From assembly GCA_025677825.1 (NCBI GenBank), contig JAIXMO010000011.1, positions 97,001 to 161,000 of the forward strand: a DNA stretch of 64,000 bases. The letters are read 5' to 3'. Below the pieces are notes generated by a model, which searched no databases, was not told the origin of the DNA, and saw only the letters and a program-made list of their open reading frames with translations. This stretch comes from Helicostylum pulchrum (lineage: Eukaryota; Mucoromycota; Mucoromycetes; Mucorales; Mucoraceae). This document shows, one piece after another, positions 10,951 through 20,694 of this stretch (positions are counted from its first letter, which is position 1; each line of letters starts with the position of its first letter). The translations under genes were made by a program, and so were the position numbers.

Positions 10951-11480
10951 AATAGCAAGGGAGTAAAGTGTTAATTAGAGCAAGGTCTGTTACAGGTAGA
11001 ATAAACAGTTGATTAAAGTTGAAGTCACATCTATCCTTATTTGTTTTAAGTTATATGTACATATATCTTAACGCGCAAAAACAGTGGATCTAGTTAACGG
11101 TTTATACAAAACTCATAATCTTTTATTACAGCCTTGTTTATTTTATCTTTGATGCATGAATCTGACAATAAAATATAATAGTTTTCTCTTTTAGTTCTTT
11201 TGTAATCTCGAACACGGGTACAGCTAGATAACGCTATTGTAAATAAAGCGCGCCATGACTTAACGTATATCTTTTTAGTCGAAAATATTAATCATTTATT
11301 AATCATTTATTAATCCCCTTGTAATCGGGTACCTAAACGTTTTTAAACTAGCCAATGTAAGGGAACGGCTACAAAAGTGTTAATTCTACCATTGTAGATT
11401 TGGTGGTACGCTCTTTCGAAATTTTTACAGTTGATGATTGGTACGTTTTTTGTCATACGCTATATTTTTTTTTACAGACT

Positions 11481-12541
11481 GAAAACTCCTTGATGGGTCC
11501 ACACAATGCCAAGGTAGACGTTTCTAAGTGAGAACTTTTTGCCAAAATGATGTTGTACTAAAGAAAAAAAAAAAAAGATATACTACGCAGTTCCGGAAAA
11601 TAGTACTCCTTCATATATTGGCTAGTTAATCAATCGTCCACTATATGAAGAACTAGTGTTGTGCCGCCTAATAATGGTGCACTTTCCGAGTTTACGATTC
11701 AAACTGCTGATGAAATCCTATCCGATTTGCACTGAAACGTATATAATAATTATGTAAATAATTGTTTTGAAAATGGCAGTAGTAATTGAGTAGCTTAAAA
11801 CAGTAGCAGCAGCTTTATCATATGCTGCGCTATTAAGAAATATATTAAAGGCATATGTTTCAAAAGCCGTAAAAGCCTTACCAACTCAATAGACAGATTG
11901 CAGCTCTTGTTGAGCAGCTCATTTGGAGTAAATTGATCAAGAAATGTTTGGTATTCTACTGTTAGCAAAATGTGTAACCTGTTTCACAGGAAAAAGAAGA
12001 AAACAAATAAAAAAAACCAAGTCTGCACCCACTATTGTTATAAAAAAGAAGGGTACAAACTCACATGCTTGCTGACAGATATTACTTCTTCTCAGTGTCA
12101 CTAAAATTTTGTTCCAATTAATTTGTCGATTACTTTGAAATTGTGGGGAGCTAAAGAGAAGGTAATATCTAATTTCATTTGTTCTTTTGGTTCCCTGGGA
12201 TGCACTTATCTAATCATGTTATCTAACCTATAGCTTTTCCACGATTCTTTTTTGTGTGCACAAACTTTGTATAGTGACCAGTCCTGGTTCCTTCGACGAA
12301 GAAAGACGGATTTAAGGCCCAGTCATGAAAAAGTATTCCCACAAAATATTTCTTTTGTTTTAAAAAGAAATTCCTGGACACACTTTAGATGGATGCATGT
12401 GTGTGTATGCGTACATAATATAAATGTAACTAAACAAATAACCGTGATAACTTTTATTACTTTGTACAACAAAAACAAAAAGAATATTTATACTTGTACA
12501 ATGTTTCCACTCTCAAATCGTAATTTTTTTGAACTTAGTGG
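11481..12541. other. Intergenic region
   Basis: No convincing gene. A frame at 12252-12581 overlaps the end of the mariner remnant and has no recognisable content. Small direct repeats (ATCATTTATTA) occur just before this stretch, near 11290-11312. Confidence 0.45.
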
Positions 12542-12543
12542 TA

Positions 12544-13173
12544 CATTTCTCGAAAATAAAATGGAGCATTTAACTAATTAAATTCGAATAGAATTTGGAA
12601 CACTTCTCAAACTTCAATTGGAACACACTGTGAACCCCAATCTAAACAATTTATGAAATTAATATACAGTAGAACATTTTCTTTAAATAGTAGAGGGGTT
12701 CTGTTTAAGCAGTTTTCGAAATGATTTTTAGAGTGTTGAGTAATGTCTACAAGGTGAGATAAAGAGACTTGCTTACGTGCTTCAGCTATTCTTTGTTGTG
12801 CGAGCGTTTCAGACTCCATAAGTTTATTACGCTTTACTTTTATGCTTAACGATAGCCTATAATTGCTCAATTGGATTCATTTCTGGATAGTATGGAGGAA
12901 GATATACGTATTTATAGTCTTTGTTTCTATTTTCTATTATCTCACTTAATTCACTCAATGAATGAATCGGGCCATTATCCATGATAAGATAAAAGCCTTT
13001 AATTTCACGATATCTGTTCGTCCATGACGTCCAATGTCTCTCTTATAAAAACTAACCAGTTATCGTAATCGTCTTCACTTAAAAAAACAAGCTGATTATA
13101 AATCACAAAAGTAAAAAATAAACAATGTTTAGATTTAGGTTCACAGTGTATTCCATTTTATTTTCGAGAAATG
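12544..13173 (-). mobile_element. Degenerate Tc1/mariner transposon with intact ends
   Basis: The ends are a 22-bp inverted repeat beginning CATTTCTCGAAAATAAAATG on the left (12544) and its complement on the right (to 13173). Both are flanked by TA, the target duplication of Tc1/mariner elements. The minus strand between about 13080 and 12607 encodes a broken DDE transposase C-terminus. It shows FYLIMDNGPIHSL (second catalytic Asp), then YVYLPPYYPEMNPIEQL (third acidic residue), a stop in place of the usual Trp, and a frame-changed Lys/Arg-rich tail. At 630 bp it has lost the N-terminal DNA-binding half of a normal 1.3-kb element. It cannot be autonomous. Confidence 0.85.
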
Positions 13174-13195
13174 TAACTATCATTAAAATAAATAA

Positions 13196-13562
13196 TAGTG
13201 TGTAACATCTCACCTGCCGAACGAGCTAGCCCTGAAAACGGATGGAGCTTAAGCGTGTTGCCCATAATTTCCCGTTATTGTAAAAGCGAAGCAATAACGA
13301 GTAGGCAGGCGTGGGTTTTTTTTGTAAACTGTTAAGAAGCTTTTCGTGTGAACCGGAGTGAAACAGTCTCTAGTACAGATCTTGATGGTAGTAGCAAATA
13401 TTCGAATGGGAACTTTGAAGACTGAAGTGGAGAAAGGTTCCTTGAGAACATTATTTGGTCCAGGGTGAGTCGATCCTAAGAGGTAGGGAAGTTCCGTTAT
13501 TTCAAAGTGCTCAATTTATCGGGCCGCCTATCGAAAGGGAAATGGTTAATATTCCGGTACTA
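13196..13562 (+). rRNA. Isolated fragment of large-subunit (25S/28S) rRNA gene
   Basis: The sequence follows a conserved core of eukaryotic LSU rRNA in order. It includes TAGTGTGTAAC, CTCACCTGCCGAACGA, GCTTAAGCGTGTT, GACGAGTAGGCAGGCGTG-like, GGTAGTAGCAAATATTCGAA, CTTTGAAGACTGAAGTGGAG, AGTCGATCCTAAGAGGTAGG and ATCGAAAGGGAAATGGTTAA. It holds only about 370 bases, starts and stops abruptly, and carries substitutions at normally invariant sites. It is a dispersed rRNA pseudogene rather than part of an rDNA unit. It lies directly between the mariner remnant and the MULE remnant. Confidence 0.9.
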
Positions 13563-13605
13563 GTACGAGGATTTTTCTTCCACCCCCTCTTTTTTTTATC
13601 GTTTT

Positions 13606-15274
13606 TCTTAGGGGCCACAGCCTAAATTTTTCGGGCCATAGGTAGTGTATATAGTCTGTATTTGGATCGGGTAACCTGTGGTCATACAAAGCCAAGTGCA
13701 CTACCTGTGGCCCGAAAAATTTAGGCCGCAATGAATTACCAATTCTAAAGTAAAGAAAAAAAAAGGATTTTAGATAGTGCATATTTTATTGAAAGTAAAA
13801 AAGAAGTAAATATTGTCGAAAGAAAAGTAAAGTAAAAAAGAAGTAAAGATTGTTGGAAGAAAAGAAGTAAATTTGAATTTATAAAAAACAGATTAATCTT
13901 CGTCAGAAGCTGGAATCGTGATAAGTTTGTCGGTTTTTGGGTTGAATGGAAGACTTTCTTCTTTATACTTTGGAAATTGACCAAAAAGATTCCAAGTGGT
14001 TTTGAATAATGTAGCGTATGATTCGTCTATTTTGAAGTATAATTGTTCAACCATAAGATACATGGTTTTGAGGCGACCGAGTTTGATAGCGAGCCAATGG
14101 TTTCTGTTGATGTTTTGCAGATGATAAGGCTGTACTCTAAGCTTGGGTTTTACTGGATTTTTCAGAGGTAGTGTTGCTGTAGCATCATCAGCATTGTAAA
14201 CACAGATTGGCACGCTGTAAGCATCGGCAAGAACTTGGGCGCAATAAGGCGTATCGAACCAGAGTGGTGTATCGAAGATTTCACCTAAACTGTCTTTGAT
14301 GAGGCTTTCTAGCTCAGAAAGTACGACAGAAAAAAATTGCACATATGCATTTTTATTAGCTTTGAATGCTACGAGCATATCACGTTTTACGTCTCTGAAG
14401 CGCTCTTAGTCACCATAGCGAAGATACGCCATCACTCTAAAGCCACATAATCCATCTCCTTTAGGATTATATACTTCCTTTACATTGTTGACGTCTATAG
14501 AAGGATGTAACTTGGAGTGTATTTCTGGAAGACTGGAGCTACTATAACTGCCGTAGGTTTTTTTCTTTCCTAACGCGCTTTCTCTTTCTATTGACAAATA
14601 ATCCATTTTTGGTAGCATTAGTAGTGGTATCATCTACTGTCATATTTAAAATTTCGTCGGGGTCAAAACCAAGATATTCAGCGTCTTTCAAGTATTTATC
14701 GAAATCTATTATTTTTCTCTTTTTGATAGGTTTCTTGCTTACAATTTTTTTTTCGACTTTTTGAGGAGTCTCGCTTTTTAAGTTTTTAGAAGCAGTGTAG
14801 TTGCCAAGTACACACCTATCTCGTCTAAATCCTGGAGTACCCTTCTTGATGTAATCCTTTCGTAAAGCACTAAGTCTAAGTCTACTTAATTTTTTGGGAC
14901 GACCTGGGTATTTTACAGTTTGGCTTTTTGGAAGACTTAATGAAAGTTCGTTAATTACAAAAAATCACTTCATTTATTTTGTATTTTAACATTTTTAATA
15001 AGATTGAAGATTAAATAAAATTTAAAGATAATATATTATTTGAATATATTTGAATAATTAAATGTTTAACTCTATATGTATAGTATTCTATTAAATATAA
15101 TTTGAAGCGTTTCTCAGTGTACATAGGCTTTTTTTTTCTCTTTTGAGTATATTGTGCGACCACATGTAGTTTACATAGGCTTTTGTTTACTCTTTTGTAT
15201 GTATTATGCGACCACAGGCTACCCGATCCAAGTATAGACCTGTGGCCCGAAAAATTTAGGCTGTGGCCCCTAAG
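13606..15274 (-). mobile_element. Mutator-like element (MULE) remnant with long terminal inverted repeats
   Basis: The left end starts CTTAGGGGCCACAGCCTAAA and runs for about 85-125 bp. The right end is its inverted counterpart, finishing GGCTGTGGCCCCTAAG at 15274. Both contain TTTTTCGGGCCA and GGATCGGGTA in the same order, so the inverted repeats are about 80 bp with small differences. Long inverted repeats and an internal MULE-type coding region support the class. I could not find a clear 9-bp target duplication. The left end itself holds an internal inverted copy of part of the repeat, as in the MITE at 17273. Confidence 0.75.
13893..14968 (-). pseudogene. Broken MULE C-terminal region with OTU cysteine protease domain
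   Basis: Reading on the minus strand from 14968, an open stretch encodes a Lys/Arg-rich section with KYPGRPKKLSRLRL, an AT-hook-like motif common after MULE transposase domains. A frame change near 14600 then leads to an OTU-type protease domain. This has GDGLCGF with the catalytic Cys and, about 110 residues later, NRNHWLAIKL with the catalytic His. The domain is interrupted by one in-frame TAA at 14406-14408, after RYGD, and the frame continues with ERFRDVKRD. OTU enzymes cleave ubiquitin chains; OTU domains are known passengers of Mutator-like elements. The transposase core itself is missing. With one stop and one frameshift it is not functional. Confidence 0.75.
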
Positions 15275-15333
15275 AAGGCCGAAAAAAAAATACTCATCCT
15301 TTTTTTTTTACTTCTTTAACAATAGCATAAACT

Positions 15334-17112
15334 ATGAAAAGCTGGAGTGAAATACCCAACGAAATATTAAATCTAGTCACCATATACTGCGGAAGAGATT
15401 GTATACAAGTCAAATGGATGTTTGTAAACAAACGTTGGTTTACATTTTACCTCTCACAAGTATTTTCCACCATTAAAACCTCATTACGCAATGAACCATA
15501 TACAAATAAAATCCTTTATTCACCATTCGATATTGGAAAATACGCAAAATGTGTACATCTATCCAATATACAAAAACCTCGAAATTTAAATGACATTAAC
15601 CTATCTAATGATCTCTTGGGTATGATCATGAAACGAACACTTCATGTACAGGAAGTCTGTCTTTTCCAAACAAACAAAGACTTGATTCACCAAGATTGGC
15701 TTTACTTCTCTGTAGTTCTTACCAACTCAAACTGTTGGAAGTTGCAGTTTTTACCTAGTCTAGGAGAAAACAATATCTTTTCTGCCGCTTACTATTACAC
15801 ATGCGCTTACCACTCGCGTAATACCTTAAAAGACCTAGAATTGTCATTCGGTATGATTGTCCGTAAAGATTTCAACACTCTAACAGATTTCACAGCATTG
15901 GAAACTTTAGAAGTTCATAAAAACTTGATAGATGGATTTAACGATTTACAATTACTGCTCCAATTTACACCAAACATACAAGAACTGACTGTTCGATTTT
16001 CTACCCTTCGTTCTTACCAAGCGATAAATGGTCAATGTGAAACCCATTCCAGTATCAAAAAACTATGTTTATATAATTTTACTCCCCAAAATAATTATGA
16101 ACTATTAACACTTGTAAAAAAATTCCCTGTGCTTGAAAATCTATGTATCTTTGGCGAAAGCGATAAGGCATGGTTAGGCAAAATAGATAACCCTTTAACT
16201 ATTGACAAATTTTTTAGCTCTATCAACTCAATACATAAATATGAAATTATGATGTCCGGAGATACGCAAATACTTGAATTTTCCAGACCATGGTTAGAAT
16301 CCATCAAGAGCTCCAAACAAGATGTACATTTACTATACTCTTATAACGAACAAACAAACCAAAACCATTTAAACTTCCAAAGTAATGCTGTTGCGACTTT
16401 CTATGGTGGCTCAGCACAATCTACTCTACTTTTAAAGTATACAATGATGACTTCTATTTCCATTGAAGAGATTATTGATAAATTAAAAGTCTTGGATTAT
16501 CAAAGTATTTCATGTTTTAGAATTGCCGGTACCAAGAGTAATTTAGAAACACTTTTAAAACAAATTATTGCTACAGAACGTACTTATTTAAAAAAATTGG
16601 TTGTTTTCGATTGCATATTTAAAAATTATGTACCGCGAGCCAACACAACGCCGATATCACAACATATAACACGCATCATCTTTTTTAATTGCAAAATTGA
16701 TTTGTTACCATTAAAGTCATTTTTAAAAGAATTCAAGTCATTAGATTACGTAGAATTCGATAGCTGTACATTTGGCGGAACTACTGATATAAAATCAATT
16801 GATATGAGCGACACCGACATCAAAACAATGAAAATGATCAACTTTCAAAAATTTATGTCTACGAATACTTATACAGATAGAGTTCCAACCGTAATTACTA
16901 TTCGGATATATTTCGCTGCTTCACAGACTTTCAGATATTTTTCAGCTGTTGAAAATAATCTATTTGAAACCAGCAGACATACGTGTGAAATGTTTCGTAA
17001 CAAGTTTAATATTAACGAAGGTGCCTTTTTAAATATCAGGGTTAAAACTATACAAGAGCTATCATTAATGTTAACAAAGACTTCTAAAATGTTCATCTTA
17101 TCTTTAAATTAG
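15334..17112 (+). CDS. F-box-like protein (family copy 3) bracketed by MULE ends
   Basis: An intronless frame of 592 codons. The N-terminus (IPNEILNLVTIYCGRDC, then VKWMFVNKRWFTFYLS) matches the F-box-like start of the genes at 6910 and 9124. Shared blocks include YYTCAYHSRNTL, FGMIV and a C-terminal 'DIKTMKMIN' segment. Identity is clearly lower than between the two tandem copies. The expected role is a Skp1-binding substrate receptor with a leucine-rich C-terminal region, inferred from the family. It starts only 60 bp after the right end of the MULE remnant and ends about 160 bp before a MITE with the same ends. It could have been moved by the element or simply been targeted by it. Confidence 0.75.
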   Translation: MKSWSEIPNEILNLVTIYCGRDCIQVKWMFVNKRWFTFYLSQVFSTIKTSLRNEPYTNKILYSPFDIGKYAKCVHLSNIQKPRNLNDINLSNDLLGMIMKRTLHVQEVCLFQTNKDLIHQDWLYFSVVLTNSNCWKLQFLPSLGENNIFSAAYYYTCAYHSRNTLKDLELSFGMIVRKDFNTLTDFTALETLEVHKNLIDGFNDLQLLLQFTPNIQELTVRFSTLRSYQAINGQCETHSSIKKLCLYNFTPQNNYELLTLVKKFPVLENLCIFGESDKAWLGKIDNPLTIDKFFSSINSIHKYEIMMSGDTQILEFSRPWLESIKSSKQDVHLLYSYNEQTNQNHLNFQSNAVATFYGGSAQSTLLLKYTMMTSISIEEIIDKLKVLDYQSISCFRIAGTKSNLETLLKQIIATERTYLKKLVVFDCIFKNYVPRANTTPISQHITRIIFFNCKIDLLPLKSFLKEFKSLDYVEFDSCTFGGTTDIKSIDMSDTDIKTMKMINFQKFMSTNTYTDRVPTVITIRIYFAASQTFRYFSAVENNLFETSRHTCEMFRNKFNINEGAFLNIRVKTIQELSLMLTKTSKMFILSLN

Positions 17113-17272
17113 CTTAAACAATGTGTCCAAAAAAATAATAATAAAATATGTGCAAAATAACAAGGGGAACTTTTTTAAAGGAGATTTTCATTATTGTTTC
17201 TTTAACATTTTAAAGCAATGAGTAAGTATTCTCTTGCCTTTTTTAAGTTCAACTCTTTTCTATTTCGTTTTT

Positions 17273-17405
17273 CTTAGGAGCCACAGCCTAAATTTTTCGG
17301 GCCATAGGTAGTGTATATAGTCTGTATTTGGATCGGGTAACCTGTGGTCATACAAAGCCAAGTACACTACCTGTGGCCCGAAAAATTTAGGCTGTGGCCC
17401 CTAAG
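17273..17405. mobile_element. 133-bp palindromic MITE with MULE ends
   Basis: The element starts CTTAGGAGCCACAGCCTAAA and ends with the inverted copy finishing GGCTGTGGCCCCTAAG. The arms are about 43 bp and nearly complementary, with a 47-bp centre. It is almost identical to the first 125 bp of the MULE remnant at 13606, including the unpaired centre. It is therefore a non-autonomous derivative of that element or the reverse. Flanks on both elements are TTT...CTTAGG and CCTAAGAAGGCCG. Confidence 0.85.
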
Positions 17406-17516
17406 AAGGCCGTTTTTTTTTATTATAAATGATACTTACAAAACTTCCAAAGCTTTAATCACTTTCTTTAATAGTTAACTTGGTATTTGAAAGAGTTCTC
17501 GCGTACCTTTCCTTTT

Positions 17517-18520
17517 CTTTTAAAGTGGCTTTAAGACCATTCGCTTCCATATCCTACAGATTTTTACGCTTTAGTTATATAGTTAATAGATAAAAATATA
17601 TTATTCTCTTACTTGTAAAATAAAGTTTGTTTTTTTAATATGTTTGTATCTTTATCAAAATGGAATTCATATTGTCTCTTATACTGAACAATATCTTCTT
17701 TGTTTAAAACTTTAAAAACCGACTGTTTTTCTCTGGTAACCAAGTCAATTATAGCGTAGTAAAGCAAGCTTTGTAAATAAATAAATAAAAGAGTTAAAGT
17801 TAAACACAAATAAAAGTAATTAAATTATTTGATAGCTTACTCTTGCTTGTGGAGGTCATCAACGTATTTGAGCTCACTTTTTTTGTTATCACGTTTGTTT
17901 AAATATAAACTATTGGACTTTGATATTAAAGCATCACTTGTATTAAATTTGTTTTCGTTTGATTGCTATTCAAAAAACATTTTTTATTCGCACGCCTTTC
18001 TTTTTATTTATCTAAATATGCTTACCTCGATCGAACTTCTAATAACTTCCTTCGTAGTATCTTCGTCTTCTTCCACAGTGTTTTCATCGTCTTCCTCAGT
18101 GTCTCGATAGCCTTCGTTCCAATAACTTGCTACCAATTGCACAGCGCGTGCCTGTTCTCTTCGTTGGGCCAACGCAGCTAGTCGCAGTGCAAGTAAAAAT
18201 TTCAGTCTAGTAAAAAGTACAAACTGTCGTAACCATACTTACATCTGTTTTCACTATTTGATAAATGTTCGTAAATCTGGGACTAGTCTTTAACACCTTG
18301 GATAGTTTTTAAGAGGTTTACATTAAAGTTAAGAAGCTATTACAGTCCGAACTTACTTATTAAGAAGGTTTATATTTCCTGGTAAGTGCATGAAAAATAT
18401 TTAGCCAAAAAGATGCACGGTTCAATTTGCACGGTCAATTAAAAAATGGCCTGTTACTTTTTACTTACATTTACGGATGGTCATTGCTCCAAGAAGAACA
18501 GTATCAGTTAGAACAAACAT
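17517..18520 (-). CDS. Unknown spliced protein
   Basis: A five-exon minus-strand model is phase-consistent: 18469-18520, 18026-18177, 17841-17965, 17613-17768 and 17517-17553, giving 173 residues. All donors are GTAAG and all acceptors TAG or AAG. The exons encode an Arg/Gln-rich helix (ALAQRREQARAVQLVASYW), an acidic stretch (TEEDDENTVEEDED) and a charged helical region (DLVTREKQSVFKVL). No known domain is seen. The first intron is unusually long (291 bp) and contains a dispersed repeat that also covers exon 1, so exon 1 is the weakest part. Another open frame in the last exon runs on to 17458, so the C-terminus is uncertain. It may be a decaying gene. Confidence 0.45.
18363..18510 (-). repeat. 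Dispersed repeat, copy A
   Basis: This shares with 50856-51036 and 58935-59020 the order CATCCGTAAA, AAAGTAAC, TTTTTTAATTGACCGTGCAA and, with the 50.9 kb copy, TTGGCTAAA...TTTTTCATG...GAAATATAAAC. It covers exon 1 and part of intron 1 of the gene at 17517. Confidence 0.7.
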
Positions 18521-19026
18521 ATTTAAAAATTGAAAAGAAAGGAAGAAAAAAAAAAAAAAAAAGACTTTTTAAGACGAGATAAGAAAGGATGATAAAATAG
18601 GAAGTGGGATTGCTAATCATAATGTAATTATGTTACCATTAGCTTCATAATACTCGTATTTGCATATATGTTAACGAGTTAATCATTTTTTCTGTAAGTA
18701 TGTGTACTTGTTGTCCCAACTTGATCCATACAAGTTTCCTTTTTATGCGAAAAAAGAGAACCGAGTTGAACGTGTAAATAAATCATGCGAAATGAACAAG
18801 TATTAGCCGGCTAAACATTTTCCATGGACCACAAACTCGGCATAAAAATTATATCTTTAAGGGAGTTTTTGTTATTAAAAATTATAAAAAAGAAAACCAA
18901 GTCTATTTAAAACGTATTTAACAAAGCAATTTATTTATAGTTCAACTGGTAAAAACAATGCCTTTTTTTATATTGGTATTTTTTAGAAATGGGAAAAAAA
19001 TAGTAATATAGGGAATAGGTATCTAC
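18521..19026. other. Intergenic region
   Basis: AT-rich spacer with an A-run at about 18543-18563. No gene recognised. Confidence 0.5.
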
Positions 19027-20694
19027 TTAAAGTCTGGCATCAGTGGGGAATTGCTTCATAGCTTGACGAATACCCAAATCAGCCATAATTTCTTCAGAAC
19101 CACCCAAAATGGCACCGAATTTATAAGTTCTTTGGAAAGCTTCAACAGCACGACCCATACCAGTCTTTGTGATACCACGACCACCAAAGATTTGACAAGC
19201 ATCGTCAGAAACGTTATGGGCAACACGAGTACATTGGTATTTTAAGAGAGCAATAGGGCCAGCCAATTTAACAGATTGTTCGGCATAAGACATGTTACAC
19301 ATTTGGTAGGTAATGTTTTCAAGCCAGTTCTCAACAGCTTCCAATTGAGCAACCATAGAAGCAAGCTTGTTACGAATGACAGGTTGATCAATAAGACGCT
19401 TACCGAATACCTTACGTTGATTAGCCCACTTGAAACAATCTTCAATGATGGCACGAGTACCACCAGTAACAGCACCACAAATGTACCAACGTTCGTGGTT
19501 GAAGTTGTACATGATAACTTGGAAACCTTTACCTTCCTTACCGAGAATATTTTCAGCGGGTACCTTGACGTTTTCAAAGGTAATATAAGAGGTACCAGCA
19601 GAGGCAGAGTAAGAAGTCTTGATTTGCTTGGTCTCAATGTTATCATCACGTTCAACAAAGAACATGGTAATACCCTTTTCAGTAGTGGCTGCAACAGTGA
19701 AGTAGTCACAGAAAACACCATTGGTGATCCACTTCTTGACACCGTTCAAAATGAAATGCTTACCATCAGCAGTTCTAGTGGCGGTAGCACGAATACGAGC
19801 AACATCAGAACCAGCGTAAGGTTCAGTAATAGCTAAACAAATACGCTTCTTACCGAGAAGAACTTCAGGAACAACCTTAGCCTTAAGAGCTGGGCTACCA
19901 AAGTTGAAAATAGGAGGAAGACCAATACTATAACCGGAAGAAATACCATCACAGAAACCTGGTGTACCCATTCTGGCAGTTTCTTGATGAGCAATCAATT
20001 CATGGAAATAATCAAAGTTCTCGGGAGCAATATCACCAGGAAGCTTTAATCCCTTGAGCCAAGGACCAGGACCAATTTGAGTAGCTAAAACACCAGCTTC
20101 ACCCAACTTGGCATAGAGTTCCTTGGAAGGATAAGTTCCCATATCTTCAGCAAGGACAGCCTCAGGCTTAATCTCATCGTAAATGGCACGAATGGACTTA
20201 CGGAAATGAGTGTGACTGTCACTATTTGACAGGAAAAAGTTTAGTAAGCGTGTATATAAAAAAAAATGCGAAAAAAAACCCCCTTACTTTAAATAAGCAC
20301 TCTTGAAACCCATCCAATAACTTGGTTCAGCATAAGGTACAGCAGAAAGGTCACCAGGAGAAGGAATGTTGACTTGAGAAACCTCACCTTCAATTGTACC
20401 AATCTTGAGACGAGCATATTTAATCAAGACTTCTTGACGATGGAGACCGTAGAAATCCTCTATTTGTTTTGTTTTAATGAATGTAAATAAGGATTCTCAT
20501 ATTTGTTTATATTTGAAAAAAAAATTACCTGTTACGTCCTTTCCACCTAATTCAACTAAAATTTGCTCTCCACCAGGATGCAATTGAGCAAAGGTAGATA
20601 CGTTATAGACAGCACCATCAATAATAATCCAAAGGTCTTCTCCGGTGTTATGTCTAGCTACCTCAGATCTAGTGAACAATTTCATTTCGGGCAT
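19027..20694 (-). CDS. Cytochrome b5 / acyl-CoA dehydrogenase fusion
   Basis: Three exons (20529-20694, 20288-20459, 19027-20221) join in phase to give 510 residues. Residues 1-80 are a cytochrome b5 domain with the heme-ligand motif HPGG at 39-42; the second heme His is not obvious. From about residue 100 follows a complete acyl-CoA dehydrogenase. It has the N-terminal helical region, ICLAITEPYAGSDVA (FAD/acyl contact strand), FILNGVKKWITNG, ERWYICGAV and the C-terminal QIFGGRGIT. A Glu in GGSEEIMADLG lies at the usual catalytic-base region. ACADs oxidise acyl-CoA to enoyl-CoA with FAD. The b5 fusion is known from several fungal ACADs and may pass electrons on; substrate and compartment are unknown. 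No clear targeting peptide or peroxisomal tail is seen. Confidence 0.9.

Larger units (their letters stand above)
6825..11480. repeat. Tandem segmental duplication carrying two F-box-like genes
   Basis: Unit 1 (about 6825-9050) and unit 2 (about 9065-11480) are direct repeats. Each contains a minus-strand F-box-like gene, a matching 3' flank (GTGACGAAACAC at 6837 and 9077) and a matching upstream region (TTATCTTTGATGCATGAATC in both). The short AGTTGATGATTGGT sequence also recurs, at about 9010 and 11432. The duplication therefore included promoter and 3' region. Divergence of roughly a third of residues in the proteins shows it is not recent. Confidence 0.8.

Noticed and set aside
19276..19836. 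Plus-strand frame of 186 codons
   Set aside because: It is antisense to the strongly conserved acyl-CoA dehydrogenase.
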